Positions 1 to 6,328 are shown, numbered from the stretch's first letter. The stretch: 9,118 nt of DNA from Clostridiales bacterium (GCA_003497505.1 DNNV01000064.1:1-9118), one strand, 5' to 3'. Numbers and translations: made by a program. The notes: generated from the sequence alone by a model not told the origin.

Positions 1-593
1 ACAGAGCTATTACCGAACCGGAAAAAACAGGATATAAATTAAACGGAGCATTTAAAAATGATAATCCCATACATGTGGAATTAGGCTGTGGAAAAGGTAA
101 ATTTCTAAGGGAGATGGCTCTTAGGAACCCCGAAATAAACTACTTCGGATTTGAAAAAAGCGTCAAGGTTGCATACAGATGCGCAAAGTCCGTATTTGAA
201 AATGATCCATCAAACTATTTTATAGTGTATTCCAACGGTGATATATTGAAGGACGTTTTTGAGCCGAGTTCAATAGAAAGAATTTACCTGAATTTCTCGG
301 ACCCGTGGCCGAAACCGTCCCATTACAAAAGGAGACTCACACATAAAAGCTTTCTGGATGTTTACAAGAGTGTTCTTACATGTACCGGAGAAATTCATAT
401 GAAGACGGACAACGACGATTTGTTTGAATATTCCGTTGAACAGCTGAAGGAAGACAATTGGGAATTTTTAATGCTCACAAGAGATTTGCACAACAGCCCC
501 TATGCGGAAAATAACGTCATGACGGAATATGAGGAACGATTTGTAAGCGAAGGCAAGAAAATAAACAAGCTTATAGTGAGAAGAAATGGATAA
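1..593 (+). CDS. trmB: tRNA (guanine-N7-)-methyltransferase, 5' end outside window
   Basis: TrmB transfers a methyl group from S-adenosylmethionine to N7 of G46 in the tRNA variable loop. The reading frame is open from base 3, so the gene begins before the window; about 196 residues are visible, against roughly 210-220 for the family. The GTG at 75 is an internal Val, not a start. The SAM-binding motif I (HVELGCGKGKF) is at about 72-104. The family signature LNFSDPWPK, followed by KRRLTH, is at about 285-350, and the KTDN motif followed by LFEYS is near 400-430. The C-terminus (YEERFVSEGKKINKL) is complete and ends with TAA at 591. The next gene starts inside its last codons (8-nt overlap), which implies translational coupling. 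The family assignment is very secure because every signature block is intact. Confidence 0.95.
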   Translation, partial: RAITEPEKTGYKLNGAFKNDNPIHVELGCGKGKFLREMALRNPEINYFGFEKSVKVAYRCAKSVFENDPSNYFIVYSNGDILKDVFEPSSIERIYLNFSDPWPKPSHYKRRLTHKSFLDVYKSVLTCTGEIHMKTDNDDLFEYSVEQLKEDNWEFLMLTRDLHNSPYAENNVMTEYEERFVSEGKKINKLIVRRNG

Positions 594-867
594 ACTAAAA
601 TACTTTTTATTATACTTTATAATAATCAACTTAATATCATTTATACTGTTTTTTATAGATAAGCAGAAAGCAAAAAAAGACAGGTGGAGAATACAGGAAA
701 AGACGCTGCATGCCATGAGCTTTTTAGGTGGGGTCTTTGGAAGTATCGCCGCAATGCTTATATTTCATCATAAAACTCGAAAGACTGTATTTGTTGTGAT
801 TACAATTGCCGCTCTTGCTTTTAACATTGTTACTTATTACAAGCTGTATCAATTATTTTTCATGTGA
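586..867 (+). CDS. DUF1294 family small membrane protein
   Basis: This is a 93-residue predicted inner-membrane protein of the DUF1294 family, whose biochemical role is unknown. Three hydrophobic segments are visible at about residues 5-24, 44-60 and 67-90. Between the first two is the charged block typical of the family (IDKQKAK, then WRIQEKTL), and HHKT sits after the second segment. The length is normal for a standalone DUF1294 protein. The ATG overlaps the end of trmB by 8 nt and no strong Shine-Dalgarno is needed beyond the purine-rich GTGAGAAG just upstream, so it is probably translated by coupling. The family call rests on the WRI/E motif and topology; no function can be inferred from the neighbours beyond co-transcription. 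Confidence 0.85.
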   Translation: MDKLKYFLLYFIIINLISFILFFIDKQKAKKDRWRIQEKTLHAMSFLGGVFGSIAAMLIFHHKTRKTVFVVITIAALAFNIVTYYKLYQLFFM

Positions 868-900
868 AAGCTGCTTTAGGGCTGAAAGGGAAGTGAAATT

Positions 901-1377
901 TTGAAGAAGATAAATAAAACAAATGCTATGAGGATACTTGATTCTCTGAACATAACGTATGATTGCATGAGCTACGACAGTGAAGACGGCAGTATAGACG
1001 GGGTTTCTGTGGCGCATAAGACAGGGCAGAATCCAGAAGCCGTATTTAAAACACTGGTTGCTGTAGGCCACAGCAAGGAGCTGTATGTTTTCTGCATCCC
1101 TGTAGAATATGAGCTGGATTTAAAAAAGGCTGCAAAATCATCAAACGAGAAAAACATTGAGATGCTTCCGCTGAAGGAGCTTACAAAAAATACGGGCTAT
1201 ATCAGGGGAGGCTGTTCACCCATAGGAATGAAGAAGCACTACAAAACATTTATAGATGAATCAGCGCTGCTGCAGGATAAAATGCTTGTGAGTGCAGGAG
1301 TCATAGGAACACAAATCGTAATAAATCCTGATGATTTGATTGTTGCCGCAGAGGCAGAATATGCAGATTTAATATAA
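901..1377 (+). CDS. ybaK: Cys-tRNA(Pro)/Cys-tRNA(Cys) deacylase, YbaK/EbsC family
   Basis: YbaK-type proteins hydrolyse Cys mischarged on tRNA(Pro) and work in trans with prolyl-tRNA synthetase as a proofreading factor. This 158-aa protein has the normal family length. Visible signatures are AVFKTLV (with the conserved Lys at residue 50), the glycine-rich GGCSPIGMKK block at 103-112, and the C-terminal SAGVIGTQIVINPDDL segment. The start is a TTG at 901, chosen because AAGGGAAGTG lies about 8-13 nt upstream and the N-terminus (KKINKTNAMRILD) matches family starts. It follows the DUF1294 gene by 33 nt on the same strand with no terminator visible, so co-transcription is likely. The relatives ProX and EbsC share the fold; substrate preference within the family cannot be settled by reading. 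Confidence 0.92.
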   Translation: MKKINKTNAMRILDSLNITYDCMSYDSEDGSIDGVSVAHKTGQNPEAVFKTLVAVGHSKELYVFCIPVEYELDLKKAAKSSNEKNIEMLPLKELTKNTGYIRGGCSPIGMKKHYKTFIDESALLQDKMLVSAGVIGTQIVINPDDLIVAAEAEYADLI

Positions 1378-1389
1378 TTATACATAGAT

Positions 1390-1419
1390 TTTACATTGTC
1401 GTAGTTTAAAAATTACATA
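1390..1419 (+). promoter_or_regulatory. possible weak promoter before the pseudouridine synthase gene
   Basis: In the 54-nt gap after ybaK, TTTACA (1390-1395) is followed 18 nt later by TACATA (1414-1419). The match to a sigma-A promoter is only partial. A GGAG Shine-Dalgarno follows at 1423-1426. This may give some independent expression of the downstream genes, but read-through from the upstream operon is equally possible. Confidence 0.25.
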
Positions 1420-1431
1420 ATCGGAGTATAA

Positions 1432-2115
1432 ATGAAATTGAATATATTACATGAAGATAAGCACATACTGTGTTTAATAAAGCCTCAGGGAATGCCGTCA
1501 CAAAGTGATAAAACAAATGACGAAGATTTAATGTCGGAGGCGGAGAAGTACCTGAGTGAAAAGGGAGAAAGACCATACCTGGGATTGATTCAAAGGCTGG
1601 ACCGTCCCGTGGGAGGAGTGATCGTATATGCAAAAAACGAATTTGCAAACAAGGAGCTTTCCAGACAGGTTCAGCAAAGAGAAACCCAGAAAGAATATTA
1701 TGCGGTAGTGTGCGGGGAAGCACATGAAAAGGAAGTTGTACTGGAGGATTATTTAAAAAAGCTCAAGACGATAAATATGTCCAAGGTAACAAGCTCAGAG
1801 GACAAGGCAGCCAAGCCTGCGAAGCTGAAGTATGAGGTGATGGAAACAGTTTTAACAGAAGAGTACGGAATGCTATCTCTTCTCAAGATAACATTATATA
1901 CAGGCAGACACCATCAGATTCGTGTACAACTGTCAAATGTAAGACTCCCAATATGGGGTGACAATAAATACAATAAAGCATTTGTAAAAAAGAAAGAATT
2001 TACTTCAATAGCTCTCTGGTCACACAAGTTTGGATTCAAGCATCCCAAAACAAAGGAGTACGTGGAATTTACTTCCCTTCCCAATAGCTACCCATTTACG
2101 CTTTTCAACATATAG
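1432..2115 (+). CDS. RluA-family RNA pseudouridine synthase
   Basis: RluA-type enzymes isomerise specific uridines in rRNA or tRNA to pseudouridine. The 227-aa protein consists of the catalytic domain only; there is no N-terminal S4 domain, as in the short members of the family. The catalytic motif RLDRPVGG is at residues 55-62 with the nucleophilic Asp at 57. KPQGMPSQ near residue 17 and TGRHHQIRVQL in the C-terminal half are the other conserved blocks, with the Arg and His typical of the RluA active-site cleft. The residue before RLD is Gln54, where most relatives have His. The ATG at 1432 has GGAG five bases upstream. It sits 54 nt after ybaK, consistent with an RNA-processing gene group. 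Which RNA position is modified cannot be read from the sequence. Confidence 0.9.
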   Translation: MKLNILHEDKHILCLIKPQGMPSQSDKTNDEDLMSEAEKYLSEKGERPYLGLIQRLDRPVGGVIVYAKNEFANKELSRQVQQRETQKEYYAVVCGEAHEKEVVLEDYLKKLKTINMSKVTSSEDKAAKPAKLKYEVMETVLTEEYGMLSLLKITLYTGRHHQIRVQLSNVRLPIWGDNKYNKAFVKKKEFTSIALWSHKFGFKHPKTKEYVEFTSLPNSYPFTLFNI

Positions 2116-2146
2116 TATATTTATGTAAACTAAATTGAGGTGGAAT

Positions 2147-2806
2147 ATGATAACATACAAAGATATAAAAAACAGCAGGGAAATTCAGACATACATTAAA
2201 AGAGCAGATGAAACGTTAGCGGCGTTAGGATATACAGAACACGCATTTGCACATGTTGGAAAGGTTGCGGAACATGCGCAGCAAATTCTTAAAGTGCTGG
2301 GTTACGATGACAGGACAGCCGAGCTCGCAAAAATTGCAGGATATATGCACGATATAGGCAATGTGGTGAACAGAGTTGACCACGCACAAAGCGGAGCCAT
2401 AATGGCATTCCGTATACTGGACAAAATGGGAATGGATGTCGATGAAATTGCAACCATAATTTCAGCCATAGGAAATCACGACGAATCAACTGCTGTTCCA
2501 GTAAATGAAGTTGCCGCCGCTCTGATTCTGGCAGATAAATCCGACGTGCGACGCACGAGAGTAAGAAACCGTGTCAAGGCAAGCTTTGATATTCACGACA
2601 GAGTAAATTACTCCGTGGAATCCTCAAATCTGGTTATTGACACTGAAAACAAATATTCAATTTTAGAACTAAAAATAGACACAGAAATGTTCGCAATTAT
2701 GGACTATTTCGAAATATTCTTAGGGAGGATGCTGCTGTGCAGAAGAGCCTCCGAGTTTCTGAACCTCCGATTCAAGCTTGTAATTAACGGTGTAGAGTTG
2801 CTTTAA
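2147..2806 (+). CDS. HD domain (HDIG-type) phosphohydrolase-like protein
   Basis: This is a 219-aa protein with a metal-dependent HD phosphohydrolase domain. Candidate metal ligands are His36 and/or His43 in the HVGKVAEHA segment, the HD pair at 68-69 within MHDIGN, His111-Asp112 in GNHDES, and Asp130 in ILADKSDV. The basic segment after Asp130 (VRRTRVRNRV) could contact a phosphorylated substrate or nucleic acid. The C-terminal third (MDYFEIFLGRM through LVINGVELL) is also well formed, and the whole length looks intact. I chose ATG 2147 because GAGGTGG (2137-2143) lies directly upstream; an in-frame TTG at 2135 would include that ribosome binding site. It follows the pseudouridine synthase by 31 nt. 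Its substrate (nucleotide, cyclic dinucleotide or tRNA end) cannot be deduced. Confidence 0.85.
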   Translation: MITYKDIKNSREIQTYIKRADETLAALGYTEHAFAHVGKVAEHAQQILKVLGYDDRTAELAKIAGYMHDIGNVVNRVDHAQSGAIMAFRILDKMGMDVDEIATIISAIGNHDESTAVPVNEVAAALILADKSDVRRTRVRNRVKASFDIHDRVNYSVESSNLVIDTENKYSILELKIDTEMFAIMDYFEIFLGRMLLCRRASEFLNLRFKLVINGVELL

Positions 2807-2827
2807 CATATACTCTTAATGCGAGGA

Positions 2828-2868
2828 ATATTTATGCACAGAGATTGCATAAATATCGAAAATTTTTT
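2828..2868 (+). terminator. A/T-rich stem-loop with T-run, possible terminator of the left operon
   Basis: ATATTTATGCA (2828-2838) and TGCATAAATAT (2846-2856) are a perfect 11-bp inverted repeat with a 7-nt loop, 22 nt after the HD gene stop. A run of six T follows at 2863-2868. The stem has only two GC pairs and the T-run begins 7 nt after it, so it would be a weak intrinsic terminator. The symmetry also allows a protein-binding site. Confidence 0.45.
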
Positions 2869-3035
2869 GGCTGCAAATTTTTAGAGAAAACTTGCATATT
2901 TCAATGAAAAATCTATCAGACACAATAGAAAATCCAGGTTTTAAAAAGATAAAGCAGAAAATGTCGTAAGTTACGTGAAACAATTTTTGCATAAATTACC
3001 ATAGAAAAATAAGCAATTTTATTTGGTGATGTACA

Positions 3036-3050
3036 ACCATATAATATGGT
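3036..3050. repeat. 15-bp perfect palindrome
   Basis: ACCATATAATATGGT is perfectly symmetrical around base 3043 and contains TATAAT. The sequence 17 nt upstream (TTTTAT) is a poor -35, and no gene follows on the + strand, so a promoter role is not supported. A relict operator is possible. Confidence 0.4.
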
Positions 3051-3209
3051 ATGATGCAATACAAGCTTTGATACAGTTTTCGCGCACTTGTGCATGTTTC
3101 CTTGTTTCTGATATATACTTCTTACACAGGGCGATTATGTCTGATTTTTTCAGTCACTTTGCTCATTTTGACTTGTTTTGCTATAGTACCTTTTTAGTTT
3201 CTGAGAAGG

Positions 3210-3851
3210 CTACATTCTTTCGGGAACTTCAATTCCAAGTAAGTCAACAGATGTTTCGAGAACCTTGCATGTAAGAGAACTTAGGCTCAGCCATGAACTT
3301 CTCTGTTCAATGTTACCTTCGGATATTATCTTACTGCTGTGATAAAACCTGTTGTATGCATTGGATAAATCATATACATATTCGCATAATTTGTTTGGAG
3401 CGTTCTCGTAAGTGCTGTATTCAACAGAATCATTAAATTTTGATAATTTAAGCATAAGCTCCCTTTCATATATGCTTTTGGGTTCATGCATCACATGTGT
3501 GCCACAGTAATTTTTCTCGGTACCGGCCTTTTTTAAAATTGATTTAATACGGACAATGGTATATAGGATATATGGTCCGGTATTTCCTTCAAAGGATGAA
3601 AATTTCTCTATATCAAATATATAGTCCTTAGTGACCTGATTTGATAAGTCCCCGTATTTCAGTGCCGATAATCCAACCTTAGCAGCAATATCGTTTATTT
3701 CATGTTCAGAAAATTCTTTGCTTGAATCAAGCTTTTTCAAAACGCTGTTTTGAATATTTTCAATCAGGTCCTGCAGTCTCATGACTCCGCCTTCTCTTGT
3801 TTTAAAAGGTTTTCTGTCTTTGCCGTTCATTGTACCGAACCCGATAAAGTC
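3210..3851 (-). pseudogene. argS: arginyl-tRNA synthetase, C-terminal remnant
   Basis: ArgS charges tRNA(Arg) with arginine. Only the C-terminal part of roughly 210 residues is present. It starts in the KMSKS-loop region (GFGTMNGKD, then PFKTREGGVMRL), continues through KYGDLSNQ, the block SFEGNTGPYILYTIVRIKSI, and ERELMLKLSKF, and ends with the family C-terminus LLGIEVPERM. The Rossmann catalytic domain with the HIGH motif, and the N-terminal tRNA-binding domain, are absent. Reading upstream on the - strand, the frame stays open only to a TAA at 3879-3881, and recognisable similarity fades around 3851-3860. The ATG at 3828-3830 (reverse strand) has no Shine-Dalgarno and falls within the conserved GTMNGKD motif, so it is not a real start. 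The remnant carries no visible internal stop or frameshift, so the truncation is probably fairly recent. An intact argS must exist elsewhere in the genome. Confidence 0.85.
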
Positions 3852-3926
3852 AGTTACAGGCCCAACTGTGTTTTCTTTTTATTTATAGCAATTCGCCTTG
3901 AAACGCTACCAGTGTGGTGGTTTTCA

Positions 3927-3968
3927 CATTTGTATTCAAGTATACTTATTTAGTCTCGAATACAAATG
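3927..3968. repeat. 11-bp inverted repeat with nested 10-bp palindrome
   Basis: CATTTGTATTC (3927-3937) and GAATACAAATG (3958-3968) are perfect inverted repeats separated by 20 nt. The spacer begins with the self-complementary AAGTATACTT (3938-3947), which includes a -10-like TATACT. The right arm ends directly at a GGAGGTG ribosome binding site (3968-3974) for the small ORF that follows, so a structure here could control its translation or its promoter. It might also be a mobile-element relic. Confidence 0.5.
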
Positions 3969-3982
3969 GAGGTGTTTCCTAA

Positions 3983-4105
3983 GTGAAGCCAAGATTTAAC
4001 TTTGGTAAAAAGGAAGAAGCTGGCTACAACCCATATGGCAAGACCTTTACAGAAAGACAAAAGATAATAATTTGGGGCTTTCACGTTGAGAACCTTAGAT
4101 TATAA
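3983..4105 (+). CDS. possible 40-aa small protein of unknown function
   Basis: A GTG at 3983 opens a 40-codon frame ending in TAA at 4103-4105. GGAGGTG (3968-3974) sits upstream, with about 8-10 nt of spacing, which is the main support. The product begins with a basic stretch (KPRFNFGKK), followed by GYNPYGKTFTERQK and the hydrophobic IIIWGF, so it is small, basic and perhaps membrane-associated at its C-terminal part. I do not recognise the family. Its location beside a truncated argS and next to an inverted repeat suggests it could be the 5' end of a gene truncated on excision or decay of a mobile element. A chance ORF is not excluded. Confidence 0.4.
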   Translation: MKPRFNFGKKEEAGYNPYGKTFTERQKIIIWGFHVENLRL

Positions 4106-4146
4106 GAAATCGTTAATAACTAACAACAAAATGCTTATCTTGTTTA

Positions 4147-4533
4147 TTAAATTGAAATCCACCAACACACTCCAAATTTATCAATAACAGTGGCACAACA
4201 TTTGCTCCACGGAACTTCATGAATGGGATTAATAATAACACCGCCATTACTCAAAATATTAAAGGCATTATAAACCGATTCTTCGCTTCCCATCTCAAAA
4301 ACATTAAAAGTCATTGTTTCCCATTTCATTTTGTGAACTATGCTTATATCACAAGGGTTTGCTGCTTCGCCTAATGCTAAAAAACCTTCACCATTTACGG
4401 ATAATTCACAGTGTACATAAGCAGTTTCGGTATCATTTTTTACTTCAAATGTAATTTCTGCGCCAAAAGCTTTGCAATACATTTCTGCCGCTTCAAAACT
4501 ACTTTTCACATAAACCTGAGTATAATTTTTCAT
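4147..4533 (-). CDS. VOC-superfamily (glyoxalase/PhnB-like) protein
   Basis: This is a 128-aa single-domain protein of the vicinal oxygen chelate fold, nearest in feel to PhnB/3-demethylubiquinone methyltransferase-like proteins. It shows the two babab halves: YVKSSFEAAEMYCKAFGAE (8-26) leading to the strand with His41, and FNVFEMGSEESVYNAFNILSNGG (76-98) leading to the closing strand DKFGVCWWI (118-127), which corresponds to the usual D-x-FG-x-x-W ending. Trp109 lies in the VPWSKCCATV segment. Function is undetermined; members bind metals, drugs or small metabolites. I chose the ATG at 4531-4533 (reverse strand) because AGGAGG lies five bases upstream; a start at 4548 would place this ribosome binding site inside the gene. 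It stands alone with its own promoter and an inverted repeat in the leader. Confidence 0.85.
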   Translation of the reverse strand: MKNYTQVYVKSSFEAAEMYCKAFGAEITFEVKNDTETAYVHCELSVNGEGFLALGEAANPCDISIVHKMKWETMTFNVFEMGSEESVYNAFNILSNGGVIINPIHEVPWSKCCATVIDKFGVCWWISI

Positions 4534-4564
4534 ATTTACCTCCTGCACAAAATATAAATACCAT

Positions 4565-4594
4565 TACGCAAGCTTGCTTTGCTTGACTTGCGTA
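4565..4594 (-). promoter_or_regulatory. inverted repeat in the VOC gene leader, operator-like
   Basis: TACGCAAG (4565-4572) and CTTGCGTA (4587-4594) form a perfect 8-bp inverted repeat with a 14-nt spacer that itself carries repeated CTTG units. Its right arm overlaps the -10 of the candidate promoter and the repeat covers the expected transcription start, so it could be a repressor site or a 5' UTR hairpin. Confidence 0.5.
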
Positions 4595-4621
4595 TATAAT
4601 GTTTTTACTATTGTATCACAA
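4593..4621 (-). promoter_or_regulatory. candidate promoter of the VOC gene
   Basis: On the reverse strand, TTGTGA (4621-4616) is followed after exactly 17 nt by TATATA (4598-4593), a fair sigma-A match. It lies about 60 nt upstream of the VOC start codon with no other gene between them. Confidence 0.5.
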
Positions 4622-4768
4622 AAAGAATTAAAATCTACCGCTTCAACGCTTGTTTAGGTGAACTACTATACTTATCCACACTATATCTTAAATAATCTTA
4701 TTAATGACCGGCATTTTTAAGGAATGACGATGATGAAATTATAAAAGGATTATGCAGTAGGGATTATT

Positions 4769-4803
4769 CAGCTTATATATCATTTATCATTCTATATAAG
4801 CTG
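4769..4803 (-). repeat. 11-bp inverted repeat around the regulator's stop codon
   Basis: CAGCTTATATA (4769-4779) and TATATAAGCTG (4793-4803) pair perfectly, and the TGA stop of the regulator gene (4787-4789) falls in the 13-nt loop. One arm encodes the last codons (AAYI). No T-run follows on the reverse strand, so it is not a canonical intrinsic terminator, but it could protect the mRNA 3' end. Confidence 0.5.
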
Positions 4804-6160
4804 CTAATCTGTCTGCTGTAAGTTTTAAGCAGTATGATTTTTCAATTATAGAATCCAAATAGCCTTCAAATATATTAATAATTGATTTTTCTGTTGAAAA
4901 ATAAAAATTATTTGATACTTCATCCGTATAAATATTTGTATTTCCTATGGATATTGATGAAGGAGTTAAAAATATTGAAGGATTGCTGCAATAAAAATTA
5001 TTAAAATCAACCGTATCAGATATACAATAGAATTCAAAGTTCTCATTTTGTCTCATGCATTCACATATATTCATAAAGTGTTCCTTTACCTGTTCCTTTG
5101 TAAACACATGCTTTTTCCCGCCTATTTCAATTCGTCCCGTATTTATATAATGCACAAGCAGTGACTCGTAAATTAATATTTTCACTTTATTAAACTTTGT
5201 ATATTTTTCAAAAACATTGCTTACTTGGTCAAGATATTCCATATGCTCCCGCCATTCCTCACCTTCCAAGTTGAGTTCGTTATCTCTGATTAAATCCTGG
5301 AAAATGCTCTTTGGAATTAAAATTGACGGTGATTCTGAAAATAATATTCTTTGATTATCTTGTAAAAATTGATTTAGCTGAACATTAGTTTTTCTTAGAG
5401 AAATGGGCATAACATAGCTTAATGCTTTTTCCATATGACGTATTATCAAGCCATAGCTGCTGCTTACCGCTTTAATATATTTTTTATCAAAGCTGTAATA
5501 GCATAGAAAAACCACATTATTCAAATGAACAATATTTAGGGCAAAGACATCATTTATTACTAAAAATTGGGGTGTTTCTGTCTTTTGCATATGTATATTA
5601 AAATCTATGAAGTAATTGCCGGATGTCAATGAAAGAATGTTATTGCACAATATAAATGGATCATACGCATATTTTTCGAATGAAGCACACATGTTTAACC
5701 TTAAGCTTTTTAAGTTCATATTATGAAGCTTATTAATTATGTCCGCCATGTGGTATTCAAATTCCTGAAAAATATTTATAGTTGTATTTATAGTTATATC
5801 CTTCACTTTACTATATTCAAGCTGCTGAAGTACATCTGTTATTAAATGAGCAACCTCTACATCAGATGTAACCAATGAAATATTTTTGTTCATATTGCCT
5901 TCTAAGGTTGAAAATCCCAAATCCGAGTAGTAATTGCTCATAAGATCAGCCTTGATATTTTCGAAATCGTTACCATCAGACAATATATGCGCCAATTTTT
6001 CACATATAGAATCAATATTTTTTTCTGAAGGTAATTTCTTTCCTGTAATCCACTTACTTAGGTATGTAGGATCATACCCTAACTGTTGAGAAACAATGTT
6101 GGATTTAGTTTCTTTATCGGTAATTAACTTCTTTAGCAAATTTCCAAAATTATTGTCCAT
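4787..6160 (-). CDS. XRE-type helix-turn-helix regulator with a large C-terminal region
   Basis: This is a 457-aa predicted cytoplasmic DNA-binding protein. Residues 1-60 look like an XRE/Cro-type domain: SNIVSQQLGYDPTYLSKWITGKKLPS (20-45) fits helix 2, the turn and the recognition helix, followed by a third helix with SICEKLA. The remaining ~390 residues have no motif I recognise; they are mixed alpha/beta with many Tyr, Phe and Asn residues, and presumably form a sensor or oligomerisation module. It has no transmembrane segment. The start codon ATG (6158-6160 on the reverse strand) is preceded by a modest AAAGG eight bases upstream. The gene is divergent from the aminotransferase-transporter-kynureninase operon, and palindromes in the shared intergenic region are natural binding sites, so I infer it controls that operon and perhaps itself. 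Whether it activates or represses is unknown. Confidence 0.75.
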   Translation of the reverse strand: MDNNFGNLLKKLITDKETKSNIVSQQLGYDPTYLSKWITGKKLPSEKNIDSICEKLAHILSDGNDFENIKADLMSNYYSDLGFSTLEGNMNKNISLVTSDVEVAHLITDVLQQLEYSKVKDITINTTINIFQEFEYHMADIINKLHNMNLKSLRLNMCASFEKYAYDPFILCNNILSLTSGNYFIDFNIHMQKTETPQFLVINDVFALNIVHLNNVVFLCYYSFDKKYIKAVSSSYGLIIRHMEKALSYVMPISLRKTNVQLNQFLQDNQRILFSESPSILIPKSIFQDLIRDNELNLEGEEWREHMEYLDQVSNVFEKYTKFNKVKILIYESLLVHYINTGRIEIGGKKHVFTKEQVKEHFMNICECMRQNENFEFYCISDTVDFNNFYCSNPSIFLTPSSISIGNTNIYTDEVSNNFYFSTEKSIINIFEGYLDSIIEKSYCLKLTADRLAAYIE

Positions 6161-6186
6161 AGCTTTAGCCTTTCTAAATATTATTG

Positions 6187-6198
6187 ATTCAATTGAAT
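6187..6198. promoter_or_regulatory. palindromic operator candidate 1 (regulator side)
   Basis: ATTCAATTGAAT is a perfect 12-bp palindrome 27 nt upstream of the regulator start codon. It shares the 10-bp core TTCAATTGAA with a second palindrome centred 59 bp away. A TAATAT -10-like element for leftward transcription lies just beside it (6178-6183, reverse strand), so binding here could mediate autoregulation. Confidence 0.55.
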
Positions 6199-6244
6199 TA
6201 AATTTTGAGAAATTGAAAAAAATGAATAAAGGTTATTGCATATT

Positions 6245-6258
6245 AGTTCAATTGAACT
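6245..6258. promoter_or_regulatory. palindromic operator candidate 2 (operon side)
   Basis: AGTTCAATTGAACT is a perfect 14-bp palindrome sharing the core TTCAATTGAA with site 1. It contains the TTGAAC that serves as the best -35 of the rightward promoter, a position expected for a repressor that blocks RNA polymerase. An additional half-site AATTGAA is at 6211-6217. Confidence 0.6.
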
Positions 6259-6280
6259 TATTTAATTTATATACTAATAT
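6252..6280 (+). promoter_or_regulatory. candidate promoter of the aminotransferase-transporter-kynU operon
   Basis: TTGAAC (6252-6257), a 17-nt spacer, and TAATAT (6275-6280) give a 4/6 plus 4/6 match to sigma-A. Transcription would start near 6287, leaving a 5' UTR of about 40 nt that carries the AGGAGGTG ribosome binding site. A weaker alternative is TTGCAT (6236-6241) with TATTTA (6259-6264), in which operator 2 exactly fills the spacer. Confidence 0.5.
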
Positions 6281-6328
6281 AAAACACAAGAACTATCAAA
6301 TAAAATTTTCATGACAGGAGGTGTAAAG

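Larger units (their letters stand above)
2807..3209. other. 403-bp stretch without a convincing gene
   Basis: This lies between the HD gene (+) and the 3' end of the argS remnant (-). Apart from the inverted repeat near 2828 and a 15-bp palindrome at 3036-3050, I see no gene. A short open frame from about 3023 has no ribosome binding site and runs into the antisense of the argS remnant, so I do not call it. The stretch is AT-rich and may be degraded former coding sequence. Confidence 0.6.

Noticed and set aside
2828..2856. ARG-box-like operator for ArgR
   Set aside because: TGCATAAATAT resembles half of an ARG box, but there is no arginine biosynthesis gene nearby, and the repeat sits after an operon with a T-run, so a terminator is the simpler reading.
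3120..3160. Terminator for the argS remnant around the GTCTGATTTTTTCAG segment
   Set aside because: Only four base pairs can form around the T-run, too weak to call.
3023..3274. Open frame of 83 codons on the + strand
   Set aside because: No Shine-Dalgarno before the start, no recognisable motif, and its 3' end is antisense to the conserved ArgS C-terminus.
6311..6313. ATG as the start of the aminotransferase
   Set aside because: The strong AGGAGGTG lies downstream of this ATG; TTG 6329 is correctly spaced from it.
6096..6314. Open frame of 72 codons on the + strand across the divergent intergenic region
   Set aside because: It begins antisense to the regulator's helix-turn-helix codons, has no ribosome binding site, and covers the promoter and operators.
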